A DNA stretch of 64,000 nt from NCBI RefSeq assembly GCF_000819865.1, contig NZ_CDDF01000016.1, forward strand, positions 62,001 through 126,000, written 5' to 3'. Of the stretch, positions 16,845 to 28,728 are shown piece by piece. The notes under the pieces are model-generated. The model saw only the letters and a program-made list of their open reading frames with translations. It ran no database searches and was not told the origin of the DNA. The stretch's first letter is position 1, and every line of letters starts with the position of its first letter. Both the position numbers and the translations under genes were made by a program. This stretch comes from Aeromonas eucrenophila. Its GTDB lineage: Bacteria; Pseudomonadota; Gammaproteobacteria; Enterobacterales; Aeromonadaceae.

Positions 16845-17606
16845 TCATCCCTGCAGATCCAGCCAGGCTCCCAGACTCGCCAGACTGCCATAGGCCGTCA
16901 TGTCGATGGTCAAGGGGGTGATGGAGACATAACCCTGCTCGATGGCGGCGAAATCCGTGCCCTCCCCCGCATCCTGCTGGCTGCCCGGCGGGCCTATCCA
17001 GTAGATGGGTTGACCACGGGGATCCTCGGTACGGATCACCGCCTCGGCCCGATGGCGATTGCCAAGACGGGTCACCCTGATCCCCTTGATCTGCTCGATC
17101 GGCAGATCCGGCACATTGACGTTGAGGATCTGGTCGGCAGGCAAGGGGTGCACCATCAGGCCTCGCACCAGCTGGGCCGCATAGTGGGCCGCCGTGGCGA
17201 AGTGGGTCTTGCCCACCAGGGAGATGGCGAGCGACGGGAAGCCGAGGTGACGTCCCTCGGTCGCGGCCGCTACCGTGCCCGAGTAGATTACATCATCCCC
17301 CAGATTGGCGCCGTGGTTGATACCGGCCACCACCATGTCCGGCTCGGGGCGCACCAGCTCGTTGACCGCGAGGTGCACGCAGTCGGTCGGCGTTCCCTTG
17401 ACCGCATAGCTCTTGCTCCCGTGAAAGGCAGCATCGCTGATGCGGGTGACCCGCAGCGGCACTTCCAGCGTCAGAGAATGACTGGCGCCACTGCGGTTGC
17501 GATCCGGCGCCACCACAATGACCTCGCCACAGGCCGTCAGTGCCGTGCTGAGGGCAAGGATCCCCTCGGCATGTACTCCATCGTCATTACTGACCAGAAT
17601 TCGCAT
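16845..17606 (-). CDS. surE: 5'/3'-nucleotidase SurE
   Basis: 253 residues, the family length. Metal-binding D8 and D9 lie in ILVSNDDG, with the Ser in [10 protein letters not shown] and the Asn in [11 protein letters not shown]. It dephosphorylates nucleoside monophosphates and supports survival in stationary phase. It overlaps the 3' end of truD (which lies upstream) by 20 bases and precedes pcm, as in E. coli. Confidence 0.96.
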   Translation of the reverse strand: MRILVSNDDGVHAEGILALSTALTACGEVIVVAPDRNRSGASHSLTLEVPLRVTRISDAAFHGSKSYAVKGTPTDCVHLAVNELVRPEPDMVVAGINHGANLGDDVIYSGTVAAATEGRHLGFPSLAISLVGKTHFATAAHYAAQLVRGLMVHPLPADQILNVNVPDLPIEQIKGIRVTRLGNRHRAEAVIRTEDPRGQPIYWIGPPGSQQDAGEGTDFAAIEQGYVSITPLTIDMTAYGSLASLGAWLDLQG

Positions 17607-18645
17607 CGGTTGGGTTCCTGAAACCGTGATCGGCCTCTTCGGCCTGCATTAACTCGCGTACCACGCTGGTGGCAAAGGCGCCCGCCGGCAGGAAGAACGA
17701 CAGGGTCAGCGCGTCGGCGCCCAGCTCCCAGCTCATCCCTTCCGGTTGCAGCAGCAGCGGGCGTCTGTCCTGATCCAGCCCGGCCTTCTCCAGGCCCGCG
17801 CACCAGTCGGGGTAAGCGGCCAGCACGCCCAGTTCGAATTCGGCGGCGGCGCCCTGACTGGCCAGCCGGCCACGGCCCCACTGGGGAGCGGTCAGTTGCA
17901 CGTCACCCGAGGCCAACCGCGCCTCCAGCTCGGGGGTCACCGCCTCCTCGCTGAAGATGGAGTGGCTGCCCTTGAGCATCAGACAATCACCGGCCAGCAG
18001 CTGGTGAGCCAGCCCCTGCTCGATGCGGGCGCTGACGATGGCGTTGAACAGCATGCTGCGGGCGGCGGAAAGATAGAGGGAGCGCTTGTTGCGATCGTTG
18101 ATCCGCTTGCCGGCGAACATCGCCTTGGCCGCCTCCAGGTTGTTGCCACCGCGACCGAAGCGCTGCTCGCCGTAATAGTTCGGCACCCCCTGGCTGGCGA
18201 TGGCCTGCAGGCGGGATGCCAGCCCATCGGCTTGCTCTATGCCGGTCAGGCGCAGGGTGAAGTGATTGCCCTTGAGGTAACCGACCCGCAGCTTCTTGTT
18301 GTGACGCTTGGCCTGCAGGATCTGGATGCTGTCGCTCTGGATGACCGACAGATCGGGTTCACCCTTGCCCGGCAAGTGAATGCCGAACCACTGCTCGGTC
18401 ACCGCGTGGCGATCCTTGAGGCCGGCCCAGGTCACCGCATTGCGGTTGACCCCGGCCGCGTCGGCCAGCAGACCCGCGACCCAGGCGGTGTTCTCACCGG
18501 TCTTGCGCACCCGCACGAAGATATGTTCACCCTCACCGCAGGGTTCGAAGCCGAGATCCTCGACCACCACGAAGTCACTGGCCTCGGCTTTGAGGATTCC
18601 GCGAGCGGTCGGCGCCCCGTGCAGATAGCTAAGCTGTTCCAACAT
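17587..18645 (-). CDS. truD: tRNA pseudouridine(13) synthase TruD
   Basis: 352 residues (E. coli 349). The catalytic aspartate is D78 in GLKDRHA. The TruD family motifs [26 protein letters not shown] and [12 protein letters not shown] are all present. It makes pseudouridine 13 in tRNA-Glu. Its start overlaps the last base of ispF. Confidence 0.96.
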   Translation of the reverse strand: MLEQLSYLHGAPTARGILKAEASDFVVVEDLGFEPCGEGEHIFVRVRKTGENTAWVAGLLADAAGVNRNAVTWAGLKDRHAVTEQWFGIHLPGKGEPDLSVIQSDSIQILQAKRHNKKLRVGYLKGNHFTLRLTGIEQADGLASRLQAIASQGVPNYYGEQRFGRGGNNLEAAKAMFAGKRINDRNKRSLYLSAARSMLFNAIVSARIEQGLAHQLLAGDCLMLKGSHSIFSEEAVTPELEARLASGDVQLTAPQWGRGRLASQGAAAEFELGVLAAYPDWCAGLEKAGLDQDRRPLLLQPEGMSWELGADALTLSFFLPAGAFATSVVRELMQAEEADHGFRNPTDANSGQ

Positions 18646-19121
18646 TATTGTTTCACCAGTAAGACGACGGCTTCGGTGGCAATCCCTTCCTTGCGCCCCG
18701 TAAAACCAAGCTGTTCGGTGGTGGTCGCCTTGACGTTCACCCGGTTCAAATCACATTGCAGATCCGCCGCCAGCACGGCGCACATGGCATCGATATGGGG
18801 CGCCATCTTGGGAGCCTGGGCGATGATGGTCACGTCCAGGTTGCCGATGGCATAGCCTGCCTGCCGCACCCGGGCATAGACGTCCCGCAGCAGGATGCGA
18901 CTGTCGATCCCCTTGAACTCGGCGGCGGTATCGGGGAAGTGGCGGCCGATGTCGCCGGCGCCGATGGCACCGAGCAGGGCATCGCTCACCGCGTGCAGCA
19001 CCACATCACCGTCGGAGTGGGCCAGCAAACCCTGCTCATAGGGCACCGCCACGCCGCCCAGCATACAGGGGCCGACGCCGCCAAACTTGTGCACATCAAA
19101 ACCGTGTCCAATCCGCATCAT
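18645..19121 (-). CDS. ispF: 2-C-methyl-D-erythritol 2,4-cyclodiphosphate synthase
   Basis: 158 residues. The zinc ligands D9 and H11 are in [10 protein letters not shown] and a third histidine is in [18 protein letters not shown]. It catalyses the ring-closing step of the MEP isoprenoid pathway after IspD and IspE. Two ATG codons stand in tandem at 19121 and 19118. The start overlaps the stop of a 26-codon reading frame that is a degenerate copy of the same N-terminus (19118-19198). Translation may be coupled to it. Confidence 0.96.
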   Translation of the reverse strand: MMRIGHGFDVHKFGGVGPCMLGGVAVPYEQGLLAHSDGDVVLHAVSDALLGAIGAGDIGRHFPDTAAEFKGIDSRILLRDVYARVRQAGYAIGNLDVTIIAQAPKMAPHIDAMCAVLAADLQCDLNRVNVKATTTEQLGFTGRKEGIATEAVVLLVKQ

Positions 19122-19198
19122 GCCTGACTTCCCTCCAACATATAGGAACCTTTCTCATCCAAGCCGTGCACATCAAAACCATGACCAATGCGGATCAT
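19118..19198 (-). pseudogene. 26-residue reading frame: duplicated 5' end of ispF joined to an ispD-like end
   Basis: It begins [11 protein letters not shown], almost identical to the IspF start ([11 protein letters not shown]), then diverges and ends GSQA. The last codons and stop (CAGGCATGA) mirror the ispD end (CAGGCATAA), so the duplicated unit spans the ispD-ispF junction. The offset from the real gene is 77 bp. Its TGA overlaps the tandem ATG codons of ispF, which would allow coupled translation. Confidence 0.7.
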
Positions 19199-19234
19199 GC
19201 CTGCTCCTTCAAGTCACTTCGTCGCGAGGACGGA

Positions 19235-19948
19235 TTATGCCTGCTGGCTTAAAAACAGCCCCGCCAGAGAGAGATCCTCCGGCCGGGTCACCTTGATATT
19301 GTCGGCGCGCCCTTCCACCATCCGCACCGGGAAACCGGCCCGCTCCATGGCGGAGGCCTCATCGGTGATGCTGGCGCCGAGCGCCAATCCTTCCTCCAGC
19401 GCGCGCTTGAGGCGGACGGTGGGGAACATCTGCGGGGTCAGTGCATGCCAGAGCTGTTCGCGCTCGACGGTCGCCACTATGTTGCCAGCCGCGTCGGTGC
19501 GCTTCATGGTATCGCGTACCCGGCTGCCGAGGATGGCGCCATCGCACGTCAGGGCCGCCGCGATCAGCACATCGAGATCGCCGTGACAGAGGCAGGGACG
19601 GGCGGCATCGTGCACCAGCACCCAGTCCGAGCTCGCCACCTGCAGGGCATTGAGTACCGAGTAGGCGCGCTCCGCACCGCCTTCGACCCGCAGGATGCGT
19701 GGATCGGCAGCGATGGGCAGTGCATCGAACCAGCCATCGTGGGGCGCCAGCGCCACTATCACCTGGGCGATGGCCGGGTGGGACAACAGACAGCCGAGGG
19801 TATGCTCCAGAATGGTCTTCCCCGCCAGCGGCAGGTATTGCTTCGGGCACTCGGCGCCCATGCGGCTGCCGATACCGGCGGCCGGCACTATGGCGGTCAA
19901 GCCGGTGGCTATCTGCCTGCGGTGGTGATCAGTCATCGTATGGCGCAC
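19235..19948 (-). CDS. ispD: 2-C-methyl-D-erythritol 4-phosphate cytidylyltransferase
   Basis: 237 residues from 19948, or 233 from the ATG at 19936. It has the nucleotidyltransferase signature PAAGIGSRMGAECPKQYLPL, VLVHDAARPC and TDEASAMER. It makes CDP-ME from MEP and CTP. It overlaps the end of ftsB by 8-20 bases depending on the start and lies upstream of ispF in the usual ftsB-ispD-ispF order. It differs from the usual layout in having a 113-base gap to ispF that holds the ispF remnant. Confidence 0.95.
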   Translation of the reverse strand: MRHTMTDHHRRQIATGLTAIVPAAGIGSRMGAECPKQYLPLAGKTILEHTLGCLLSHPAIAQVIVALAPHDGWFDALPIAADPRILRVEGGAERAYSVLNALQVASSDWVLVHDAARPCLCHGDLDVLIAAALTCDGAILGSRVRDTMKRTDAAGNIVATVEREQLWHALTPQMFPTVRLKRALEEGLALGASITDEASAMERAGFPVRMVEGRADNIKVTRPEDLSLAGLFLSQQA

Positions 19949-20246
19949 CGTCCGGCTCTGTTACCTGGTCTTTTTCCTTGGGAATGATCCGGTAGAAGGT
20001 CTCACCCTGCTTGATGTAACCGAGATCGTTGCGCGACAACTCCTCGATGGCCTCGAGGCCCGAGGTGAGATCGTCGATCTCACGATAAATCAAATTGTTG
20101 CGATCCTTGAGAGTCAGATTGTCCTGCTGCTGCCGGTTGATGGCATCGGAGAGTTCCCGATAGTCGGAGAGGCCGTTCTTCCCCAGCCAGAAATCATACT
20201 GCAGCCCTCCCAACAGGAAGAGCAGGATAAGAGTGAATAGCCGCAT
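19929..20246 (-). CDS. ftsB: Cell division protein FtsB
   Basis: 105 residues: one N-terminal transmembrane segment (about 3-20) followed by a coiled coil (about 30-70) with LKDRNNLIYREIDDL and a short C-terminal tail. It joins FtsL and FtsQ in the divisome. The ATG at 20246 has AAGGAG upstream. The frame extends further upstream but that part is low-complexity intergenic sequence, not protein. Confidence 0.94.
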   Translation of the reverse strand: MRLFTLILLFLLGGLQYDFWLGKNGLSDYRELSDAINRQQQDNLTLKDRNNLIYREIDDLTSGLEAIEELSRNDLGYIKQGETFYRIIPKEKDQVTEPDGAPYDD

Positions 20247-20379
20247 GCACTGAATCTCCTTCAAGCGGCCTAGTTTCCCATATTCGCAGGCAAGACAAAA
20301 GGAAGCCGGTGTGCCAGACGGGTAAGGGGGAATAAAAAAACGGGCGGGATCCGGGGGCGGATATGAAAAACCGAGACGG

Positions 20380-20460
20380 GGAAGGTGGTGAGGCTTTGTA
20401 CCGCTCAGGCAGCAGAGACGAAAAAGCCCCGCCACAAGGTGGCGGGGCTTTGTACAGCTC
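20380..20460 (-). repeat. Degenerate tandem copy of the eno terminator region
   Basis: On the minus strand TGAGCxGTACAAAGCCYCxCCACCTT occurs twice, 54 bp apart. The first occurrence includes the functional eno terminator; the second is decayed (its stem is lost). It belongs to the same class as the gene-end repeats seen at other loci in this window. Confidence 0.5.
20423..20451. terminator. eno terminator
   Basis: A perfect 13 bp stem (AAAGCCCCGCCAC with 20439-20451) has a 3-base loop. On the minus strand it is followed by a T-run. It lies 25 bases past the eno stop codon. Confidence 0.88.
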
Positions 20461-20475
20461 AAGTGAAACTCGGCA

Positions 20476-21846
<1,371 letters not shown>

Positions 21847-21866
21847 TCAACCGCATTTATTTTAAA

Positions 21867-23522
<1,656 letters not shown>

Positions 23523-23645
23523 TTAGGGATTTTTAAGGGGTGCTTCGGGGATGAAGCAGGACGGGGAAACAGTATACCAAAACCCCCTCTCCCAAACAAT
23601 GAACAAAAATCTATCAGGCTCGCCGCGCCCCCGTCTTGCGCCAAA

Positions 23646-24443
23646 TCAACTTTGCTCGGTTTCCTTGGCCTTGTCCCAGGCAGCATCGAGCTTCTCCAGG
23701 GTACAATCGGTCATTTTCAAGCCTTCCGCGGCAATAAACTGCTCAACCTGACGAAAACGACGTTCGAACTTGGTGTTGGCGGCCCGCAGTACCTGCTCGG
23801 GATCCTTGCCCAGATGGCGCACCAGATTGACGGTGGCAAACAGCAGGTCACCGAGCTCGTCGCTCACCCGTGCCTCGTCCACATCGACCATCAGCGCCTC
23901 TTCCATCACCTCCTCGATCTCCTCGTGGATCTTGTCCACCACGGGGCCCAGGGTCTTCCAGTCGAAGCCGACGGTGGCGCAGCGCTTCTGGATCTTGGCG
24001 GCCCGGCTCAGGGCCGGCAGCGCCAGCGGGATGTCATCCAGCACGCTCTCTTTGTCCAGCGCCGCCCGCTCCTTGGCCTTCTCCGCCTCCCAGTTTTGCT
24101 TCACCGCCTGCTCGTCCTCGAGGTTCGCCTCGGCGAACACATGGGGATGACGGCGGATGAGCTTCTCGCTCACGGTATCGACGATATCGGCAAAATCGAA
24201 CAGCCCCTGCTCCTTGCCAAGCTGGGCGTAGAACACCACCTGGAACAGCAGATCGCCGAGTTCACCCTTTAATCCCTCCCAATCCCGGGTTTCGATGGCA
24301 TCGGCCACTTCGTAGGCCTCCTCCAGGGTGTGGGGGACTATGGTCTGGAAATCCTGCTTGAGGTCCCAGGGGCAACCGCCGTTCGGATCGCGCAATTGAG
24401 CCATGATGTCGAGCAACTGGGGCAAGTCGTAACGTGGGGACAT
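23646..24443 (-). CDS. mazG: Nucleoside triphosphate pyrophosphohydrolase MazG
   Basis: 265 residues with two tandem MazG all-alpha domains. The active E-x-x-E...E-x-x-D pattern appears in [14 protein letters not shown] and [14 protein letters not shown], and again in [11 protein letters not shown] and [12 protein letters not shown]. It hydrolyses canonical and damaged dNTPs to monophosphates and, in E. coli, can lower ppGpp. Here it follows relA with a 63-base gap on the same strand. Confidence 0.95.
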   Translation of the reverse strand: MSPRYDLPQLLDIMAQLRDPNGGCPWDLKQDFQTIVPHTLEEAYEVADAIETRDWEGLKGELGDLLFQVVFYAQLGKEQGLFDFADIVDTVSEKLIRRHPHVFAEANLEDEQAVKQNWEAEKAKERAALDKESVLDDIPLALPALSRAAKIQKRCATVGFDWKTLGPVVDKIHEEIEEVMEEALMVDVDEARVSDELGDLLFATVNLVRHLGKDPEQVLRAANTKFERRFRQVEQFIAAEGLKMTDCTLEKLDAAWDKAKETEQS

Positions 24444-24506
24444 AAGGGGTTCACTTCATCAAATAGGGTCAAAGAACAACCGGCCACTGGGGCCGGTCGG
24501 TTGATA

Positions 24507-26717
24507 TCACAGGCGCTTGGCGCTGATCACGTCGTTGAGCTGGCTGAGCTTGGCCAGCGCCCGGTTGAAGGCATTGATGTTGTAGATCTCCAGCTCCATG
24601 TCGATCTCGGCGGTCTGCTCACGCACGTTGGAGCGCGAGCGCACCCCCATCACGTTGATCTTCTCGTTGGCGAGCACGGTGGTGATGTCGCGCAACAGGC
24701 CGGATCTGTCGTTGGAGAGGATGCGGATGGTGAGGCCGTAACCACCGGAGTAGTTCTCCCCCCAGACCGCTTCAATCAGCCGTTCCGGGTTGCGACGGGT
24801 CAGCTCTTTCAACTGCTCGCAATCCTCCCGGTGAATGGAGACGCCGCGCCCCATGGTGATGAAGCCCTGGATGCCATCCCCCGGGATGGGCTGACAGCAA
24901 CGGGCGATGTGGGTCATCAGATTGCCGACCCCTTCCACCACTATGTGATCCTTGGGTTTGTGCCGGAACGGCACATTGGCCTTCTGCTCCAGCTTCGCCA
25001 GCAGCCGGCGATCTTCTTCTTCCGCCGTCGGCTTGTTGTAGCGGGTGTCCAGGTAGTTGAGCAGCTGGTTGATGCGAATGTCGCCGCTGCCGATGCCCGC
25101 AAGCAGGTCGTCCAGCTCCTCCGCATGGAAGCGCTCCAGCACCACCTTGTCCACCTTGGAGAGGGTCAGGTTGTGCCTGTCCAGCTCCTTCTCCAGCAGT
25201 TCCTTGCCGGCGGCGATGTTCTTGTCCCGATCCAGCTTTCTGAACCAGGTCGCCACCTTGGCCCGCGCCCGGCTGGAGCGCAGGAAGCCGGCGTTGGGGT
25301 TCATCCAGTCGCGGCTCGGGTTCGGCTCCTTCTGGGTGATCACCTCCACCTGATCGCCGGTCTGCAGGGTGTAGGTGAAGGGCACTATGCGGCCATCCAC
25401 CTTGGTGCCGATGCAGCGGTGACCGATCATGCTGTGCACGTGATAGGCAAAGTCCAGCGGGGTGGCGCCGGCCGGCAGATCGATGACATCACCCTTGGGA
25501 GTGAAGACATAGACTCTGTCTTCGAATACCTGACTGCGCAGATCGTCCAGCAGAGAGCCGCTTTCCGACAGATCCTCCTGCCAGGCGAGGAGCTTGCGCA
25601 GCCACTCGATCTTGTCCTCGAAGGTGCTGGTCTTGGCGGCGACCTGAGCCCCTTCCTTGTAGCGCCAGTGGGCGGCGACACCGAGCTCGGCGTCCTGGTG
25701 CATCTGGTCGGTACGGATCTGGATTTCGACCGTCTTGCCCTCCTCCCCCACCACCACGGTGTGGATGGACTGATAGCCGTTGGGCTTGGGGTTGGCGACG
25801 TAGTCGTCGAACTCGCGGGGAATATGGTGGAAATGGGTGTGTACTATGCCGAGCGCCGCGTAGCAATCCTGCAGCCGCTTGGTCACCACCCGTACCGCAC
25901 GCACGTCGAACAACTCGTTGAACTCGAGGTGCTTCTTCTGCATCTTGCGCCAGATGCTGTAGATGTGTTTCGGGCGGCCATAGACTTCGGCCTCGACCCC
26001 GGCCTCGGCCAGCGCATCCCGCAGGGACTGCACGAACTCGCGGATGTAGCGCTCCCGGTCGAGGCGCTTCTCATCGAGTTGTTTGGCGATCTGCTTGTAG
26101 GTGTCCGGGTGCAGGTAGCGGAAGGCGAGATCCTCCAGTTCCCATTTCAGCTGACCGATACCGAGCCGGTTGGCCAGCGGGGCATAGATGTTGGTGATCT
26201 CCTGGGCCATAAGCACCCGGGTCTCTTCATCCGCCTTCTTCGCTTCCCGCAGGCAGGCGATCCGCTCCGCCAGCTTGATCACCACGGCGCGCACGTCCTC
26301 GACCATGGCGAGCAGCATGCGCCGCACGTTGTCGACCTGCTCCGGCGAGGTTTCGGTGCGATGCAGGGTCTGCAGGGAACGGATGGCCTCCATCTCCAGC
26401 ACCCCTTCCACCAGCTTGGCGATCTTGGTGCCGAAGTCTTCTTCAAGCTTCTCCTGCTGGAGGAGGCCGGCTTCGACGAAGGGATAGAGGATGGCGGCCT
26501 TGAGGGTGGCGAGATCCATGCTGAGCATCAGCAGTATGCCCACCATCTCGACCCCGCGTACCAGCAGGCGGTTGGTGAGTGCCTCGTCACCCAGGGTCAG
26601 ACAATACTGGTAGGCGGTTCGCAGCTGATTCTTGTCGCCTTCACTCAGGGAGAGGGTACTGACCCACTCTTCCAGGGTGAAATTGTCTTTCAAATGAATA
26701 TCGCGCACCGCAACCAT
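24507..26717 (-). CDS. relA: GTP pyrophosphokinase RelA
   Basis: 736 residues from the ATG at 26717 (MVAVRDIHL), slightly shorter than in E. coli (744). The domain order is an N-terminal pseudo-hydrolase domain lacking the HD pair, the synthetase domain (YGRPKHIYSIWRKMQKK and NPKPNGYQSIHT), TGS (VYVFTPKGDVIDLPAGATPL), a helical and zinc-finger part with IARCCQPIPGD, and ACT. It makes (p)ppGpp on starved ribosomes. Longer upstream starts are not conserved. Confidence 0.97.
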   Translation of the reverse strand: MVAVRDIHLKDNFTLEEWVSTLSLSEGDKNQLRTAYQYCLTLGDEALTNRLLVRGVEMVGILLMLSMDLATLKAAILYPFVEAGLLQQEKLEEDFGTKIAKLVEGVLEMEAIRSLQTLHRTETSPEQVDNVRRMLLAMVEDVRAVVIKLAERIACLREAKKADEETRVLMAQEITNIYAPLANRLGIGQLKWELEDLAFRYLHPDTYKQIAKQLDEKRLDRERYIREFVQSLRDALAEAGVEAEVYGRPKHIYSIWRKMQKKHLEFNELFDVRAVRVVTKRLQDCYAALGIVHTHFHHIPREFDDYVANPKPNGYQSIHTVVVGEEGKTVEIQIRTDQMHQDAELGVAAHWRYKEGAQVAAKTSTFEDKIEWLRKLLAWQEDLSESGSLLDDLRSQVFEDRVYVFTPKGDVIDLPAGATPLDFAYHVHSMIGHRCIGTKVDGRIVPFTYTLQTGDQVEVITQKEPNPSRDWMNPNAGFLRSSRARAKVATWFRKLDRDKNIAAGKELLEKELDRHNLTLSKVDKVVLERFHAEELDDLLAGIGSGDIRINQLLNYLDTRYNKPTAEEEDRRLLAKLEQKANVPFRHKPKDHIVVEGVGNLMTHIARCCQPIPGDGIQGFITMGRGVSIHREDCEQLKELTRRNPERLIEAVWGENYSGGYGLTIRILSNDRSGLLRDITTVLANEKINVMGVRSRSNVREQTAEIDMELEIYNINAFNRALAKLSQLNDVISAKRL

Positions 26718-26870
26718 GGTATCAATCCTTAAAATTGTGGGGTCGAAAGCCGGTGCTTTCCTGCCCCTCATCAGCTGATGAATGCCTCAAATGGGGATAA
26801 ACAAGAGACTTTTCAAGGCATGTCATCCTCAAAGGTGACAGGAGTCTCCAACAAACCTTGCCGATCCCTG

Positions 26871-27236
26871 CGGGCCTAGATTACCCCAATCATTTTCTCT
26901 CAAACAGCACCCTGGATGCCAGACGACCAGTATGAGAGAGCACGTTCAGCCCCTACAACAAGCCAACTGCCAGGGCCGGGTGACCTCATTCTTTTTCTCT
27001 CAAACAGCACCCTGGATGCCAGATGGCCAGCATGAAGGAGCTAGCCGCCGGGGCTGGATTACCTTATGCATGTTCTCTCAAACAGCACTCTGGATGCCAG
27101 ATAGCCAGTATGAGAGAGCACATCCAGCCCCCACAACAAGCCAACTGTCGGGGCCGGATTACCTGATTTATTTCCGCTCAAACAGCGCCATGGATTCCAG
27201 ATGGCCGGTGTGAGGGAACATGTCCAGCATCCCCAG
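26871..27236 (-). repeat. Tandem array: three degenerate copies of the 3' end of rlmD
   Basis: The last 19 codons of rlmD plus about 30 bases after its stop are repeated three times downstream of the gene. Anchoring on CAAACAGC, the copies lie at 26901, 27001 and 27079, with the gene at 27179, giving steps of 100, 78 and 100 bp. On the minus strand the copies still read like L-N-V-L-S-H-T-G-R-L-A-S-R-V-L-F-E-R-K against the gene's L-D-M-F-P-H-T-G-H-L-E-S-M-A-L-F-E-R-K. The copies resemble each other more than the gene. The rest of the roughly 450-base relA-rlmD gap holds nothing recognised. Confidence 0.85.
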
Positions 27237-28490
27237 GCGAGTCAGCCGGTAGCCCTCTTTTACCAGCACCTGACTGTCCCGCGCCAGGGTCACCGGGTTA
27301 CAGGAAACATAGACCACCCGTTTCGGCGAAAGTGCCGCCACGTGGCTCATCACCTCCAGCGCACCTGGTCTGGCCGGATCCAGCAAGACCAGGTCAAAGC
27401 CTTCCCGCGCCCAGGACATGCCGACGATGTCACCGCTCAAGTCCGCCTTGTAGAAGCGGGCGTTGTCGATGCCATTGCGACGGGCGTTCTCTTCGGCGCG
27501 CGCCACCATGGCCAGCTCCCCCTCGACCCCGACCACCTCGCGGGCCTGACGGGCCAGCGGCAGGGTGAAGTTGCCGATGCCGCAGAACAGATCCAGCACC
27601 TTGTCATCCTTGGTCGCACCGAGCCAGGACAGCGCCTGGGCCACCATGCTCTGGTTGATGGGACCATTGACCTGAATGAAGTCACCGGGGGCGAATGCAA
27701 GAGCCAGGCCATCGAGGGAATAGCTCGGCTGGAATTGCTGACGCAGGGGTTCTATCTGCTCGTCAGCGGCCTGCAAGTAGAGATCGATGCCCTGAGCCTC
27801 GGCAAACTCCACCAGCAGGGCGCGGTCCATCTCGTTGGGGCGGCCGGTGTGGCGCAGCAGCATCATGATGCCCTGCTCGGCCTGGATGAACTCGGCATGA
27901 CCCAGCTCACGCTGGCTCTTGAGGCGATTGAGGCAGTCGCGCAGCGGGTTGATGAGGGCCGACAGGGGCGCGCTCAGCACGGGACAGCCGGTGATCTCCA
28001 CCAGATCATTGGACTGGCGACGGCGGAAGCCGACCCGGGTGCAGCGACCGTTCTTGTCAAACTTGATGGCCAGGCGGCAGACCCGGCGATAGGCACGGGA
28101 TTCCCCGGTCAGCACGGGCTCCAGCGCCGGTGCCTGGATGTTGCCGAGGCGCTCGAACAAACTGACCAGCCCGGCCTCCTTGGCCGCCTGCTGATCAACT
28201 TCGGAGAGGTGCTGGGCGCTGCAACCGCCGCACTCACGATAATGGGGGCAGAAGGGCGCGATGCGATTGCTCGCCGGGGTCACTATCTGTTGCAGGGCGG
28301 CGTGGGCATACTGCTTCTTGTCGTCGACGATGCGGGCCTTGATCAGCTCGCCGGGCAGCGCCCCTTCGACGAAGATGGCCTTGCCCTGATGACGGCCGAT
28401 ACCGACACAGTGGTGATCCAGACTGTCTATCGTAAATTCAATACGTTGGGGCTGGGTGGATTTCTTTTGGGGCTTGAAAAACTGGGCCAT
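27168..28490 (-). CDS. rlmD: 23S rRNA (uracil(1939)-C(5))-methyltransferase RlmD
   Basis: 440 residues (E. coli 433). A TRAM-like N-terminus is followed by the iron-sulfur cysteines C81, C87 and C90 (CPHYRECGGC) and a fourth in ITGCPVL. The Rossmann methyltransferase domain has VLDLFCGIGNFTLPLA and the catalytic cysteine in YVSCNPVTLARD. It methylates U1939 of 23S rRNA. It is divergent from barA. Its 3' end is the parent of a three-copy degenerate repeat array. Confidence 0.96.
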   Translation of the reverse strand: MAQFFKPQKKSTQPQRIEFTIDSLDHHCVGIGRHQGKAIFVEGALPGELIKARIVDDKKQYAHAALQQIVTPASNRIAPFCPHYRECGGCSAQHLSEVDQQAAKEAGLVSLFERLGNIQAPALEPVLTGESRAYRRVCRLAIKFDKNGRCTRVGFRRRQSNDLVEITGCPVLSAPLSALINPLRDCLNRLKSQRELGHAEFIQAEQGIMMLLRHTGRPNEMDRALLVEFAEAQGIDLYLQAADEQIEPLRQQFQPSYSLDGLALAFAPGDFIQVNGPINQSMVAQALSWLGATKDDKVLDLFCGIGNFTLPLARQAREVVGVEGELAMVARAEENARRNGIDNARFYKADLSGDIVGMSWAREGFDLVLLDPARPGALEVMSHVAALSPKRVVYVSCNPVTLARDSQVLVKEGYRLTRLGMLDMFPHTGHLESMALFERK

Positions 28491-28566
28491 AAAACTTGGT
28501 GCCTATAGGTGGCTATGTCATGATTGTGGAATCTGCAGCAGGCCATTGTCCCACAAGAATAATAGT

Positions 28567-28728
28567 ATGACCAAATACGGTCTGAGGGCCCGGGCTGTGG
28601 CATTCAACCCTATCGCCAATGCTGACCATAAGTGGCCCATGGATATGACCCGATACGGCCCCCAAGCCCGTGCTGCAATGACCCTTGTCTTTTTGCCCAT
28701 CTTCATCGCCGGTGGTTTTTCAGCATGA
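28567..28728 (+). pseudogene. 53-residue reading frame: two degenerate copies of the barA 5' end
   Basis: Two tandem versions of the BarA N-terminus occur in one frame: MTKYGLRARAVAF (from 28567) and MTRYGPQARAAMTL...LPIFIAGG (from 28645). The real protein begins MTRYGLRARVLAF...LPTLIIGG at 28725. Steps are 78 and 80 bp. The frame ends with a TGA that overlaps the barA ATG (ATGA), so coupled translation is possible. The same arrangement is seen at ispF. Confidence 0.75.

Noticed and set aside
26932..27213. A 93-codon plus-strand frame through the rlmD repeat array with repeating SQTAxWMPD motifs
   Set aside because: The repeating peptide is just the reverse reading of the duplicated rlmD ends; no ribosome site, and it ends inside rlmD.
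26871..27236. The repeat array as a CRISPR or integron attC cassette array
   Set aside because: Repeats are about 60-100 bp, degenerate, without unique spacers, and derive from the adjacent coding sequence; no cas or intI gene is nearby and no attC core sites are seen.
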